From Guillardia theta CCMP2712 (Eukaryota; Cryptophyceae; Pyrenomonadales; Geminigeraceae): a stretch of 56,481 nt of DNA. The notes beneath the pieces were generated by a model. That model had not been told where the DNA came from. It ran no database searches and was given only the letters and a program-made list of their open reading frames with translations. The stretch lies in NCBI RefSeq assembly GCF_000315625.1, contig NW_005434610.1, positions 74,790 through 131,270 on the forward strand. The letters run 5' to 3'. A program made the translations under genes and the position numbers. Positions 1 through 10,408 of this stretch are shown one piece after another (the stretch's first letter is position 1; each line of letters starts with the position of its first letter).

Positions 1-339
1 TTCCTCCTCTCTCCCATCCCCCTTGACCGGTTGTTTCCTCCCCTCCTCTTTCCCTCCTCCAACCTTGAGGAAAAGTTGTTGTGTCTCGAGACTTGACTCG
101 GATGACAAAACTTGCAACACAGATTCCTACGGAAATCACCCGATGATCGTCAAAGAAGAACCCAACGATATCCTCTCGTCCTCCTCCTCCTCTTGCTCCT
201 TCTCCTGCAGTCCCCTCCCCCCCTCCCCCCCTTCCTTCCTCCTCCTTCTCCTTCTCCTCCTTCTGCGCTTTCTTCCTTCCCACCTTGAAATGATCTGAGA
301 GCAGGCTGGGAGGATTGGGCCGCAGAGACTTGACAGACT
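1..339. other. Spacer at left edge, pyrimidine-rich
   Basis: This stretch lies beyond the stop codon of the leucine-rich-repeat gene. It is dominated by TCC/CTT runs (about 177-270). The open frames across it are low-complexity Ser/Pro/Leu or Gly/Arg strings and I do not accept them as genes. It may hold the 3' untranslated region of the LRR gene. Nothing else is visible. Confidence 0.5.
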
Positions 340-490
340 TTACACAAACGTCAGAGAGCCCAGCACGCAGTCCAGCTGACAAGGGGGAAGGACCTTGAGG
401 TTGTGGAAGGTGAGAAACAGAAGCCCAGCAGTCGGGATGTTCCAGTCATCCTCTGCGGCCACTGGTGATGACAATCGAGGAGGAGCAGGG

Positions 491-525
<35 letters not shown>

Positions 526-2957
526 GGTAGGTTGGGGGGGCGAGGACAAGGACGAGGAGCAGGAGGAGGATGAGGAGGAGACCAGCCATCTCAGTCGCAA
601 ATTTGACTGAGAAAGGTTTGCCGTCAAGCTTGCAGTCTTCGATCTGACCTGCCCAGAAGGTGTCAAAAGTAAAAGCTCTTCCTTTTTGCTGCTGCTGCTG
701 CTGCTCCTCCTCCCCCTCCTCCTCCTTACCATCTCCTTGTATTGAGAGTCTCAGAAGTCCTCGCAACACCGTGCGGGCGTAACTGCAGCAGCTGGGTGAG
801 AGCTGAGCACCTCTTGAAAGACTAACCTGAGCTCGAGATCCAACGAGTACTTGCCAGCAGGCTCAGACGGGTCGAACGCATCTTCCCAGCTCGGTCAGAG
901 GAGTGGAGGAGAGTCCAGCTGGGTCCTTACGGGCGTCTACTCGTGTGATCCCACAGTCGTTAAGGAAGATTTGACGCTTCAGTCCGAACCTTTCTCCGCT
1001 GATCCCAAGGGTGTCAAACGGTATAACAGGCACTTGTCAAACGCGGTCCTGACCTCGAGGCCGTGGCTGACCAGATGGACCGCGACCCCGACTGGGCGAT
1101 CGGGTTGCCGTTCAAGCTGCAGCAGCTGTCAAGTTGAGGGTGCTTGAGGGAGGGGAAGGGTCACGAGAGGATCTTGACGCAGGAGCAGAGCTCGAGGCCC
1201 TGGAGCAGGCGGAGCAAGGACGGACGGTTGACGTGCAGGTCAGCAAGGGGAGGGCGATTCGTTCATTTTCTCACCTCTGCAAGCATTACGCCCCCTTCGG
1301 ACGAGATTCTGTTATGGCTGAGGTCAAGCTCGTCAAGAGCTTTCGTTCGCTTCAGCCAGTGACTGTTCGACACGCGTCAAGTCAAGGCCTCGCAAGAGAG
1401 GGCGAGACCTCAGGTACAAGATGGTAGCTGGTGCCACGTTGCCCTGAGGGTGAACTTGAAAGACGTTCTTGTCCTGCGACGCATCGCTCCTCGGTGTATC
1501 GATTGCTGCAAGAAACGTCCCCTTCAGGTTGACTCCTCTCTTCTCGACTCGCAGTCACCTTTTGCAAGTGCCTCTGACCCTCCGAGTCCATTCCAGGAAG
1601 CGTTCAGCTGCTTCAACGTTGTGTTGTTTGACAAGCTGCGAACGAATTCTCCCGCCCACGCCCCTCGTATCGAGTTCCAGCTGATGTCTGCACGAACCTT
1701 CAGCCATAAACAAGTGACCGAAAGAAAAGCGTCAAACCGAGCGAGACAATCTTGCTGCTCAACTTGGCGTCATCAAAGAAACTAGTCAAAACTTTACAAG
1801 AGCTCCGACCGACCTCGTTGCTTGAGATGTTCAGTCGTTCCACTTTGCACTCACTGCTGAGAAGCCCCTTCAGCATCCGCGCCGTCGCTTCATCTCCCAT
1901 CTTGTTCTTAGCGACCGACAAGTCCTCTACTTTTCCCGCCGCCATCAGCATTTCGAGCGCCTCTGCTCCTCCCCTTCCTATCCTGTTCTGATCCAAGTTC
2001 AGCAGCTGGATCCCTGCTGAGGTTGATAGCAGCGCGTCCACCAGATCTCTGCAGCCCCTGTCGCAGATCCGGTTGTCCTTGAGCACCATGGACTTGAGCC
2101 CGGCCAGCTGAGGCACAATCACCGCTACTCCAGCTATGGCAGCACAGTCGATCCTCGAGTGAGAACCGTCGACGTGGCCCGAGGAAGGGTCTCGGAGGAT
2201 GGACCGCAGGGTTGGGATCTTCCGTTCTTGACAGACCTTCATGTACTGAATCGCCACAGGCCTCTGGCCAGCATCTTCGAGGACGGAGTTGCTAGTCACC
2301 AGGGACAGGTCGACCTGGCCCTCATCGAGCGACGGGCTCTCGTATGCCCCCCGGGCCAACCTCTCCGCCTGCGATGGAGCACGAGATGGCAGAGCATCTG
2401 AGGCCTCAAGCTCAACCTCATCCTTTTCTGATGGCAGTGACGGGGTTCGCTCGCTGTTGTCACTCTCGATGTTGTCGGTGATGTTGATGTTGGTCTTGCT
2501 GTAAAGCTTTCGCTGCTGAGCGCGAATGGACATGTTGGTCTTCACATGGTCGATGAAGTTTTCAATCCCATCAACGCTTCGCTCTGGGTACATAAATAAC
2601 GTTAGGAAACTAAACAGACGACAGGAACTTCAAACATGGTACTGATCTACACATTTGAAGCATTCTACAATGCAGTCACTGAATTACAGAAGACGACTGA
2701 AGGTAGCAAGAATGTCATCGCTTCACCTTCAGGATCGGCATATCGATCAAAGATTTCACTGATCACATTGGGGTCAACCGCCTCTGCATGCCTTGGTGAT
2801 TGGTCAGGGGAAATCACCTGAAGTGCAAGGAAGCATGAGACTCCTCCTCCTCCTCCTCCTCCTCCTCCTCCTCCTCCTCCTCCTCACCATTCTCTCTGGC
2901 AGAGGTTTGCTTCTCGATCGCATCAACATGCCTCTCTTTATCTATGACCTCTCTCTG
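340..2957 (-). CDS. Leucine-rich-repeat protein (RNI/NLRC-type), 13 exons
   Basis: The protein carries ribonuclease-inhibitor-type leucine-rich repeats, which normally act as protein-binding scaffolds. Its partner and location are unknown. Read on the minus strand, these exons join with consistent phase throughout: 2957-2888, 2783-2727, 2583-1738, 1687-1559, 1505-1409, 1362-1275, 1199-1165, 1116-1054, 998-931, 881-827, 782-730, 648-583 and 461-340 (TAA). That gives about 582 residues. Repeats of the form LxxLxLxxNxI recur, for example LNLDQNRIGRGG, LDISWNSIRG, LDELDLSHNRIS and LSLNGNPI. A Ser/Glu-rich linker follows a helical N-terminal segment (EIFDRYADPEER) that faintly recalls an EF-hand but lacks the calcium-binding aspartates. 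Most introns are 45-60 bp, and one carries a (TCC)n run. The first coding exon is not resolved; it probably lies between 2960 and 3200. The nearest family could be LRRC74/TCTE1-like, but I cannot choose. Confidence 0.8.
2842..2884. repeat. (TCC)n microsatellite in an intron
   Basis: About 14 perfect TCC units lie in an intron of the leucine-rich-repeat gene, just downstream of the donor at 2887. Length variation here would not alter the protein. Confidence 0.9.
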
Positions 2958-3312
2958 CTGTTGTGTTCAAAAAAAAGTCAAATGACGCACAACCAGGAAA
3001 ACCAAAACAATCACCGCTTGTTGTGCCCCCAATTCAACTTAAACTCAGGTGATCAAGAGATCAAGATCGTGTTACACATCACTCGCTCGCTCGCTCGCTC
3101 GCTCCTGCTTCGCCTCCTCCTGTTCACGACTCGTGACATGCTGCAGTACCAACTGCCATGGACACTCAAGGAGCACCAGGCCTATCAGCTAGTAGGCAGC
3201 AACCAAATAGCTAATCAAGTTTTTATTGTTCATAGCACCTCATATTATCAATTTGAACCCTTTGATTGGCTTCAGAAGATGTCACCGAGTCACGCGTATC
3301 CTCGTTCTGCCC

Positions 3313-6288
3313 TCATGTAAGGCCAGTTGGCCCCTCCTGCCTCTCTTCCTCCCTCCTCTCCTCCTCCTCTTTGCCGTTGTGAGTTTCCGTACCCTTTAGA
3401 AGATTCTCGAACTCCTTCGAGCAGCATATGGTTCCAGGCTTCGCCTTCTTCTGCATCTCGAGTGCCTCATTCATCGCGTCTCCTAGCGCATGGAACCTCG
3501 GCTGCAGCTTCCCCATCGTCCCCGCCACACAAATTCCTGCTGCGATCCCGATGCGACATGCGATCTGCTTCCCGTCCTTGCTCCTGGTCCTATCAATGAT
3601 CGCCAGCATCGACTCTGCTATGCCGTGCATCGTCCTACACAATTTCTTGTCCTCTCCGCCTTGCAGCCACCCAGCACAGATGTACTCGTCGCCGATGGTG
3701 TCGAGCTTGAAGATCCTGCTGTCAGCCAGGCACTGGTCGAACCTTCTGTACACATCATGGATCAGCTTCGCCACCTCCATCGGCTGCAGCCTCCCCGTCA
3801 GCTCCATGTAGTTGCACAGGTCCAGTCGGAGGACGGCAGCCTTCCTGTAGGATGAGGCGACCTGCCCTTGGCTGAGCGCCTCCTCCACTACGTCCCTGGG
3901 GAACAGGTCGTTGAGGACATGGAGAATTGCTTCATGCTCCATCTCGTTCCTGTGCTGAGACATCCACACGGAGCGCTCGGACTTGCGGTAGTCGATGAGG
4001 ACCCGGTAGCTGGCATATGCCCCAAAGGCGAGGATGAAGTACTCCCCTATGAAGACTCGGGGCAGCAGCAGATTTATCTGCACGATGACCATAGGATAAG
4101 TCACTATCATGACCCACCAGTACCATCGCGCAGGGACGTTAGTCTGCTGCAGGTTGATCCAACAGATAATGGGCCCCAACACAAGCAGCCAGCCCGTCGC
4201 TCGCGTCCACCACACGCTGTAGAACATGATGGCAAACTGGACGAGGTGACCGCAGACGTACAAGGCCTGCCATGTCCTGAAGCGCTTGACAGCCAACGAT
4301 TGATGGGCCCGGTGGTCAGTGTGCCGCAGCCTCCCGGCGACGACGAGGTAAACAAGGTAGGAGGAGAGAAGCAGGAATATGGCACAACCCAGCAAAATGG
4401 AAGGGACAACATGCTGCCGCAGGCTGCTGGCTTCCTTCTCATGGAAGAAAGAGAGCCGTGAGATGCGAAACAATATGATAGAGATGCTAACTGTGTAGCA
4501 GATGCTCCCCACCAAAGCCTGTCGCACGTGATCTGAGTAATGACTTATCAGAAAACTCTCCTCCAACGATGGGTCCAGGAACTTGAAGTCGACCTTGCAG
4601 ATACTTTCCTGCTGCTTCTCTGTGGACACAATCTCGTCGATCTCAAGCCAGGTGGAGATCGGGTCGTCTATCTTGATCACCTGACTCCCTTGCGGCGACT
4701 CAACTTGCATGTCTTGCACAGACGCTTTCCTCATCCCTGTGGAGGGGAAGATTCCTCTCCGAATGCTGCTGCTGCTGCTGCTGCTGCTGCTGTCCTCTAG
4801 CTCTATGAAGTAGGTTGTCATCGCTCCCTTCCCCTTGATGTGCATTTCGGGCCTGCTTACAGCTTTCATGCCCGCGTTCTCCTTCTCCAACCCCAGCTGC
4901 TTTAGGAACTCCTCCGTGCACAGAATCTTGTCCTTCTCCGAGTAGTGGCACATACGCGCGCTGGTGTTGATCGTATCCCCGAACAAGCAGTAGAACCTCC
5001 GATGCGCTCCCACGATCGCTCCTGCCAGCGGCCCGCACGCGATCCCTACTTTGACCCATAGCGGCTCCCCGCTGAGCGCCCGGAACTCCTGCACTTCCTC
5101 GATGATTCTGCTCGCAAGCGCCACCATCGCTCTCGAAGTGGTCTGCTTGTATCGAGCGGGACAATCAGGCGCATGGAAGGGGCGAGACGTCCTCGGACAG
5201 CAGATCACGTACGTATCCTGCACGTGGTGGTACTTGAAGTAACCGAACTCGTCCACGATCGTGTCAAGGCGGGTGAAGACGTTGTCGATGAGCTGGAAAG
5301 TTTCGAGGGTCGAGGGAGAGAAGAGCTCAGTCGCTGAGGGTGACAAGCTTACAAACATGACGGAGCAGTGCTCCATGTTGCCTGCAATCCATTGCTTGGC
5401 TTGTGACTTGAGGCGATGATGAAGAGGTTTAGGTATGAGGGTTCCAAGGAAGTCCCCCAGCTTGTCAGCTGCCGCGCGAAGCCTTCGCTCTTGCTCGTAC
5501 TCCCGCTTCGCAGATGCGTATCTTCTCCCGCAGATGAAGACGTTGGCAAGCAACATCTCTCCATGAAAAAGCGCTGTTGACATCCATGCGCTCGCCTCTA
5601 GCCCAGTGGCCACTCCAGTCACGGCGATGCTCACGATCTGCGTGAGGCATAGGATAAGGGTAGTGCTCCCCTTTGCTCCTGTTGAAAAGGGGATGAAGCA
5701 GCCGATTAGAGTGTAAGTTATTAGCGCACCCGGAGAGAAAACTCTCGCTGTGCATCCTGCGTCTTCACCGCCATGCTCTGTGGAAAAATTGAGCATAGTC
5801 AACCAGGGGTTCAGATCATGGCACTTCCATGTCCAAGGGAAGCTGTTTGTCCTGTCGATGGTCACGTTCACGTAGGGTGACACGTAGCCTATGCTTGAGG
5901 CCCGACAGATATCAGCTATCACTCGCCTCCAAACCTCGAAGTGGAACAGTATGGAGGTTGGTATCAGAATAAGAAGATCGTGGTTCAGGTAAGAAGGGAG
6001 CCAGTGATACTTGGATATTAATTGATGCACTCCGGCTGAGACCAGACACACGGCTGTTCCACACACGTACAACAGGTTCATGACGACCTTCGATTGACGA
6101 TCTTGAGCGCAGAGTTGGCTGAAGAACGATCCGATTCCAGCCATGGTATATACAAATGACGAGTTCAAGTAGATGGACCTTGAAGTCTTGCAGTAGACAA
6201 GGAGGTGATGTGTGTGGAAGTCACGAGACCATCGAGTTGTCGCTTCCTTCTCCCTCTCCCCGTCCCCAACCGTCTCGTGACCCGCCAT
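3313..6288 (-). CDS. Twelve-span class III adenylyl/guanylyl cyclase
   Basis: A single open frame of 991 residues starting at an ATG, with no intron. The layout matches animal transmembrane adenylyl cyclases. It has an N-terminal set of hydrophobic helices (about residues 65-265) with an extracellular loop bearing NVT and NFS glycosylation sites, cyclase domain 1 (about 305-500), a Ser-rich linker, a second helix set (about 590-760) and cyclase domain 2 (about 790-960). Each cyclase domain follows a short amphipathic helix (LGTLIPKPLHHRL; LNDLFPRDVVEEAL) typical of the family. Domain 1 has YCLFGDTINTSARM, so it keeps the transition-state Asn and Arg, but the first metal Asp is Ser (FVSLS). 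Domain 2 keeps both metal aspartates (LRLDLCNY, TIGDEY) but has GDAMNEALEM, lacking the Arg. The purine-contact positions are His and Cys in domain 1, which leaves ATP versus GTP open. The product would be cAMP or cGMP at a membrane. An in-frame Met at residue 49 is an alternative start. Confidence 0.9.
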   Translation of the reverse strand: MAGHETVGDGEREKEATTRWSRDFHTHHLLVYCKTSRSIYLNSSFVYTMAGIGSFFSQLCAQDRQSKVVMNLLYVCGTAVCLVSAGVHQLISKYHWLPSYLNHDLLILIPTSILFHFEVWRRVIADICRASSIGYVSPYVNVTIDRTNSFPWTWKCHDLNPWLTMLNFSTEHGGEDAGCTARVFSPGALITYTLIGCFIPFSTGAKGSTTLILCLTQIVSIAVTGVATGLEASAWMSTALFHGEMLLANVFICGRRYASAKREYEQERRLRAAADKLGDFLGTLIPKPLHHRLKSQAKQWIAGNMEHCSVMFVSLSPSATELFSPSTLETFQLIDNVFTRLDTIVDEFGYFKYHHVQDTYVICCPRTSRPFHAPDCPARYKQTTSRAMVALASRIIEEVQEFRALSGEPLWVKVGIACGPLAGAIVGAHRRFYCLFGDTINTSARMCHYSEKDKILCTEEFLKQLGLEKENAGMKAVSRPEMHIKGKGAMTTYFIELEDSSSSSSSSSIRRGIFPSTGMRKASVQDMQVESPQGSQVIKIDDPISTWLEIDEIVSTEKQQESICKVDFKFLDPSLEESFLISHYSDHVRQALVGSICYTVSISIILFRISRLSFFHEKEASSLRQHVVPSILLGCAIFLLLSSYLVYLVVAGRLRHTDHRAHQSLAVKRFRTWQALYVCGHLVQFAIMFYSVWWTRATGWLLVLGPIICWINLQQTNVPARWYWWVMIVTYPMVIVQINLLLPRVFIGEYFILAFGAYASYRVLIDYRKSERSVWMSQHRNEMEHEAILHVLNDLFPRDVVEEALSQGQVASSYRKAAVLRLDLCNYMELTGRLQPMEVAKLIHDVYRRFDQCLADSRIFKLDTIGDEYICAGWLQGGEDKKLCRTMHGIAESMLAIIDRTRSKDGKQIACRIGIAAGICVAGTMGKLQPRFHALGDAMNEALEMQKKAKPGTICCSKEFENLLKGTETHNGKEEEERREEERQEGPTGLT
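4762..4794. repeat. (GCT)n coding microsatellite, polySer
   Basis: Triplet repeat inside the cyclase gene, between the first cyclase domain and the second membrane block. It reads as a run of nine to ten serines on the coding strand, so length changes would only stretch a flexible linker. Confidence 0.85.
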
Positions 6289-7042
6289 GAAAATAACTTG
6301 GTCGCTGTGATAAAACTGATTTTATTATGGGCTATCTCGAGGTTAACCGGTGCAGCTTCGGCCCGGCGGACTGCTTATCGTCCTCGTACTGATTTTTAAC
6401 TTAACTTTGAGTAAACTCGCCGAAGCTTATTCGGACCCGGCGGCGGGTTGGCCGCCCGGCCGCGCCGGGCCGCGCGGCGCCGCGCGGCGGCAGAAACTCG
6501 GGACGGATCACATGGACTCCTACATAACCGGCGTGTGAAACTCGGGGGGGAGGATGGATCGGTATGCTCCTCAATTCTCTTAGTACAAGTCTAACAAACG
6601 GAACTCGGAAGTTAGGTGTTCAAGGTTTTCAGTCGAGGCGGCAATCATCGGTAGCCTGACTGAGTACGTGTGATCGGACGAACTTAGGAGTCGGAGGCCC
6701 TTCAACTTGCCATAGCGGCGTCTTGCTACTAAGGTTCGCGCAGCTCTTTGGTCACGGCTCAACCCACTGGCCCACTGAGAAACCGTCGGAGCAGCTCGGC
6801 ACGTATCGTCCATCCCTCAGTGTCTTGACTTGGCAAGATCTTCAAGGCTTTCTTTGCTGGCTACGAGCGGAAGACGGTCACGGGTCACCGGCCCAGTGCC
6901 GCGCCGCGTGCCGCGCTAAGTTCACACACTGACACACGTGACACTGCCACGGTGACTCGGAACCGTCTAGTAACAAGCCAAAGTTTACCGTCCGAGGCGG
7001 GCCTCTTATACAGTCCGATCATCCGGGAGTCCGGGCGTGGCG
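6289..7042. other. Spacer with GC-rich palindromic patch
   Basis: Divergent spacer between the cyclase and the plus-strand gene at 7043. Positions 6433-6490 are almost pure G+C with nested palindromes (runs such as GGCCGCGCGGCGCC). Open frames here are short and lack coding character. Promoters of both flanking genes must lie here, but I recognise no specific element. Confidence 0.4.
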
Positions 7043-8203
7043 ATGGCGTTCCTTTTCGGCTGCCTGGAGGACAGGAAGGCGAGGAAGCGCATGTCTCCTA
7101 CCGAGCCTTCTCCTCCTCTTCCTGCTTCTACTTCTGTTAGATGACTGGTTCGATGAAGCTCGGGCTCTAACTCTGGATCCAGGATGATGCGTTCAATAAC
7201 AAGGAACTGTCGCCATGCGAGGTAGGGAAGGAGTTATTATCCTCGCTCCTCACCGACAATCTGTCTCAGAATGATTCGCTGATCACCGATTCTACCAAGT
7301 ACTGGAAGTTTGAATACGATGATACTCATGTAGTGTTTGTACATACTGTCCTGAACATTGCCGTGGAGCTTGTTCGAAAAGGAAGCGGATGGTTTCATTG
7401 CAGAGACGGCAATCAAAGAGTGGTGAGAGTTGTGTTCGTGTGTTTGTTAACTCTTGTTGAGAACAAGACAGTATACGATATACCCCGAGGGAAAGATAGA
7501 TCATCCCAGAGTTCAAGTCTTTGATGCAGAGGTTTGTGCCAGCCTTGGAATTCTTTCCCTGATGGAAATTGGCAGTACATGATTGCATGCATCCATCGCG
7601 ACCAGGTGACATAGATCACACCACTCTTAACATAGGACGTGAGATCAACAGCTCGTGGTCACCTCTGAGCAGGAAGTCAAAGACATAGTCTCCGACAAAC
7701 AAGGAATTCACCTCTGCAACTGGCACATCCGGAGGAGCGAGTTCGGGCACATCATGATCACACACGCGCGGGAGAGGATGGAAGTGCTGGTTCTGATGTG
7801 CACAGGGTAAATGATGTGACCAGTCGTGGTGCGATGCGAGGCGATGCAGAATGATATGATATGATATGATATGATATGATATGATATGATATGAAGTGAT
7901 ATGAAGTGATATGAAGTGATTTGATATGAAGTGATATGATATGATGTGATATGATATGATATGATGTGATATGATATGATATGATGTGATATCATGATAC
8001 GCGATGCGACACTATCACTCCATGCAAATTTCTTGTGACTTTGTGTTTCAGGCTTTGTTTTGTCAGGTTTGTTGCATCAGGTGAAGGTCAACAACAGTAG
8101 TATTGATGGTGTTTACAGCGAGGGAGGCGGAGCGATCATAGTCGATGAGAATGGCCTGAGTCAGATCTCAAAGGATCAAGCAGAGCAGTTAGTTTGCAGA
8201 TGA
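7043..8203 (+). CDS. Unrecognised intron-rich gene
   Basis: I do not recognise this protein. Coding character is clear in pieces. Exon 1 (7043-7135) begins at an ATG with MAFLFGCLEDRKARK. A 47-bp GT-AG intron joins it in phase to exon 2 (7183-7422), with KYWKFEYDDTHVVFVHTVLN near its centre. Later exons encode CNWHIRRSEFGHIMITHARE (ending near 7808) and, after an intron containing a TGATA repeat, GFVLSGLLHQVKVNN and an acidic tail ending at TGA 8201-8203. The part between about 7423 and 7690 contains short open pieces (IIPEFKSLMQRF, YMIACIHRDQ) whose splice phases I could not reconcile. Total length would be about 230 residues. The mixed alpha/beta look of exon 2 is slightly longin-like, but that is a guess. 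It converges with the next gene, 90 bp away. Confidence 0.5.
7848..7995. repeat. Pentanucleotide (TGATA)n microsatellite
   Basis: About 145 bp of TGATA/GATGT units with point variants and a few 10-bp higher-order units. It falls in an intron of the plus-strand gene, between the exon ending near 7808 and the one starting near 8052. The open frame on the opposite strand (repeating ISYHI) is an artefact of the repeat. Confidence 0.9.
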
Positions 8204-8292
8204 CATCGCTTTAAGATTCAATTTGATTACAAGGTACTGAGAATCGAAGTTTGTCGTGTACGGATAAACCTGCTGTCACATCCTCCGCCCTT

Positions 8293-9330
8293 TCATTGCT
8301 GGCCACTAGCAGGAGCATCCTTCTCAGCACCCTCAGCATCTCCTACTTCCTCCTGCTTCTCCTCAGCCTTGGCTGCACATGGCAAGAGTGTAAGTCACTG
8401 ATAAATCATGAGGCACTGACTAACGCTCTTGGATCTGGACCACAGGGATCTCCTTCTCTGTCATGCCCTTCCCGTAGCTGCTCTTCTCAAGATCCTGCAT
8501 CTCGACCGATCAATACTTCTGCCAGTGTAGCGGCCCCAGGATCCTCTGCTCACCTGCTTCAGCTTGTCGCAGATCTTCTTCTCCTCCCTCTCCTTCAGCG
8601 CAGACACCTGCACGTGTGTTCAGTGAGAACTTCCTCTTCATTTCCTTCTCTGCTTGTCTCTTAAAGATACCTGGGTGAAGCTGCCAGACATCATGGACTG
8701 GCGGTACACGCGGACAGTGTCGCCCTCCAGATCGATCTGATCTCATCTCAGCAGGAGAGAGATACAAGAAGACAGCAGTCACCTGAATCCAAGGGTCTTC
8801 GCTCCCCTTCCATACCAGCTTGACACCCCCGTCACTTGCAACAAGTCAGTCAAATTGATCAGTCAATTGAAGTGGCCATACGAAGTTTCGATCGCCACAG
8901 GGAGCATGAGCTTGGGGAGTCCAAACCCTGTGCATCCATTGAGACGGCAGGAGAGCATAGGGCAACTAGTCTGCTGACCATCCTTGGAGGTTCCTCTCGG
9001 CCACTTCTGGATGAAATCTCTCAGCTGAGACGCGTCAACCTGTGGAGCTCGTTCAACAGTTGCCCGCCGGCATGAGGATGCGGCACAACTCCTCACCTGG
9101 CTGAAGCGGATCTGCATGAGTTCTTTCGACGCCTTCGGCTTCTCTTTGTCGGGTCCCCATGGCCCTGCCTGTTGCATGCAACGTGAACAACGCTGTGACA
9201 ACCAAGCGATGGTACACCATGCGCAGCCCGACAGCCGCATGTCTGACTGACAGTGCGGGTCTGGGTGAGCATGTAGCAGGGGATCGCAGCTTGGCATGGG
9301 TGAGCGGGCTTGATCCCATCTGATGTGCAG
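8293..9330 (-). CDS. Unrecognised small intron-rich protein
   Basis: I do not recognise a family. Reading the minus strand, coding-like exons separated by short GT-AG introns include 9039-8979 (VDASQLRDFIQKW), 8834-8783 (GGVKLVWKGSEDPWIQ), 8736-8671 (IDLEGDTVRVYRQSMM), 8607-8554 (VSALKEREEKKICDKLKQ), 8494-8439 (DLEKSSYGKGMTEKEIP) and a last acidic exon ending with TGA at 8293. An upstream exon ending near 9098 reads GPWGPDKEKPKASKELM. Its 5' limit, possibly with a signal or transit peptide, is unresolved, and the junction near 8834 does not keep phase in my model. The product would be a charged soluble protein of about 150-200 residues. A plastid-targeted role is possible but not shown. Confidence 0.45.
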
Positions 9331-9339
9331 CAAAGAAAC

Positions 9340-10408
9340 AGAAAAAAAATCGTCACATTAAGCTGAGATGCAGCCTGGAGGAACCTGGAAGCCCAATGAC
9401 CAGGTGAGGCAGGATGAGGCGATCACGATCTTTAGAAGGGTTCTCATGATGATAGACCTGTAGGTTGCCAACAAGTAACTCAATGGGATTATGTATGGGG
9501 AACCACGGGTATCCGAGTAGCCCAGACTGACGTATCCTGGAAGCGAAAGAGGATCTTGCTAAATATGCTTCCCTCGAAGAAGTTCATCTCACGTCCACTT
9601 ACTCCAAGTATTTCTCATCATCATTCATGTTCACTTCCTCATTCTCTTCTCCTCTCTCACCCAACTTCTTGTCGTCTTTTCCTTCTTTCCCCTCCCTCTC
9701 CCCTGCATATCAGCCTCGCGATCCGGCTCATACCCCTTACAAAGACTACCCCGCCCTAATATTTTGAACGTACCGTTCATATTATTAGTAGCAGGTAGTC
9801 TTGGTACCCCTACATACTACCATACAATTTTGTCATTCTGAGTCTCCTTGAGACACCCCTACCTACCATTATACTACCCCCACCCCTTGGGCGTACCCCA
9901 CCCGATCTCTTTCAGGCACATTGCACCGTCACCAATCGAATCGAATTGAACCTTCAATTTTCATTGGTTAAATCAAAGTAAACCAGGCCCGCCCCGGCCA
10001 CTGCACTTCCGCATGTGATGAACAATTACTCAACACAAAATCGGCAAAAATTCAAATTTGGGTAGTGTAAACTTCAAATAAAAGGGAAGAATTTAGAAAT
10101 CATAATTGATGTAACGGCTTCCAACGGTCGTGACGAGCGGCATGGCGGGGTGAGCGCTGTGGAGGCGAAAAGAGGAGGAGAAGAGGAGGAGAAGAGGAGC
10201 AGCAGACAGCAGCTGGTGTGATCAACCTTGACAAGAAACTCTCGGGAGAGACAAGCGCTCCTTGCTGTGTTTAGAAATACCCTTCCTCCTGTTGGAACAA
10301 CCCACCGAGCGGGCAATAGCTGATTCTTCCGACCTTGCTGAAGCAGCCCCTAGTTAGAGAAGCGTGGACCCACCTCCTCTCCCGAACGGGCCTTTTCCTA
10401 CCTCGACG
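9340..10408. other. Spacer with TACCCC-rich stretch
   Basis: No gene is visible. Positions 9740-9910 carry a cluster of TACCCC/CTACC motifs that recurs in other spacers of this window. The stretch 10000-10350 precedes exportin-4 and should hold its promoter and 5' untranslated region. Short open frames are not supported by splice sites or protein-like composition. Confidence 0.45.

Noticed and set aside
23-769. Ser/Leu-rich, Ala-Pro and Gln-rich frames at the left edge
   Set aside because: Low-complexity readings of TCC and GCAGGA repeats. The supported signal is the last exons of the LRR gene on the minus strand.
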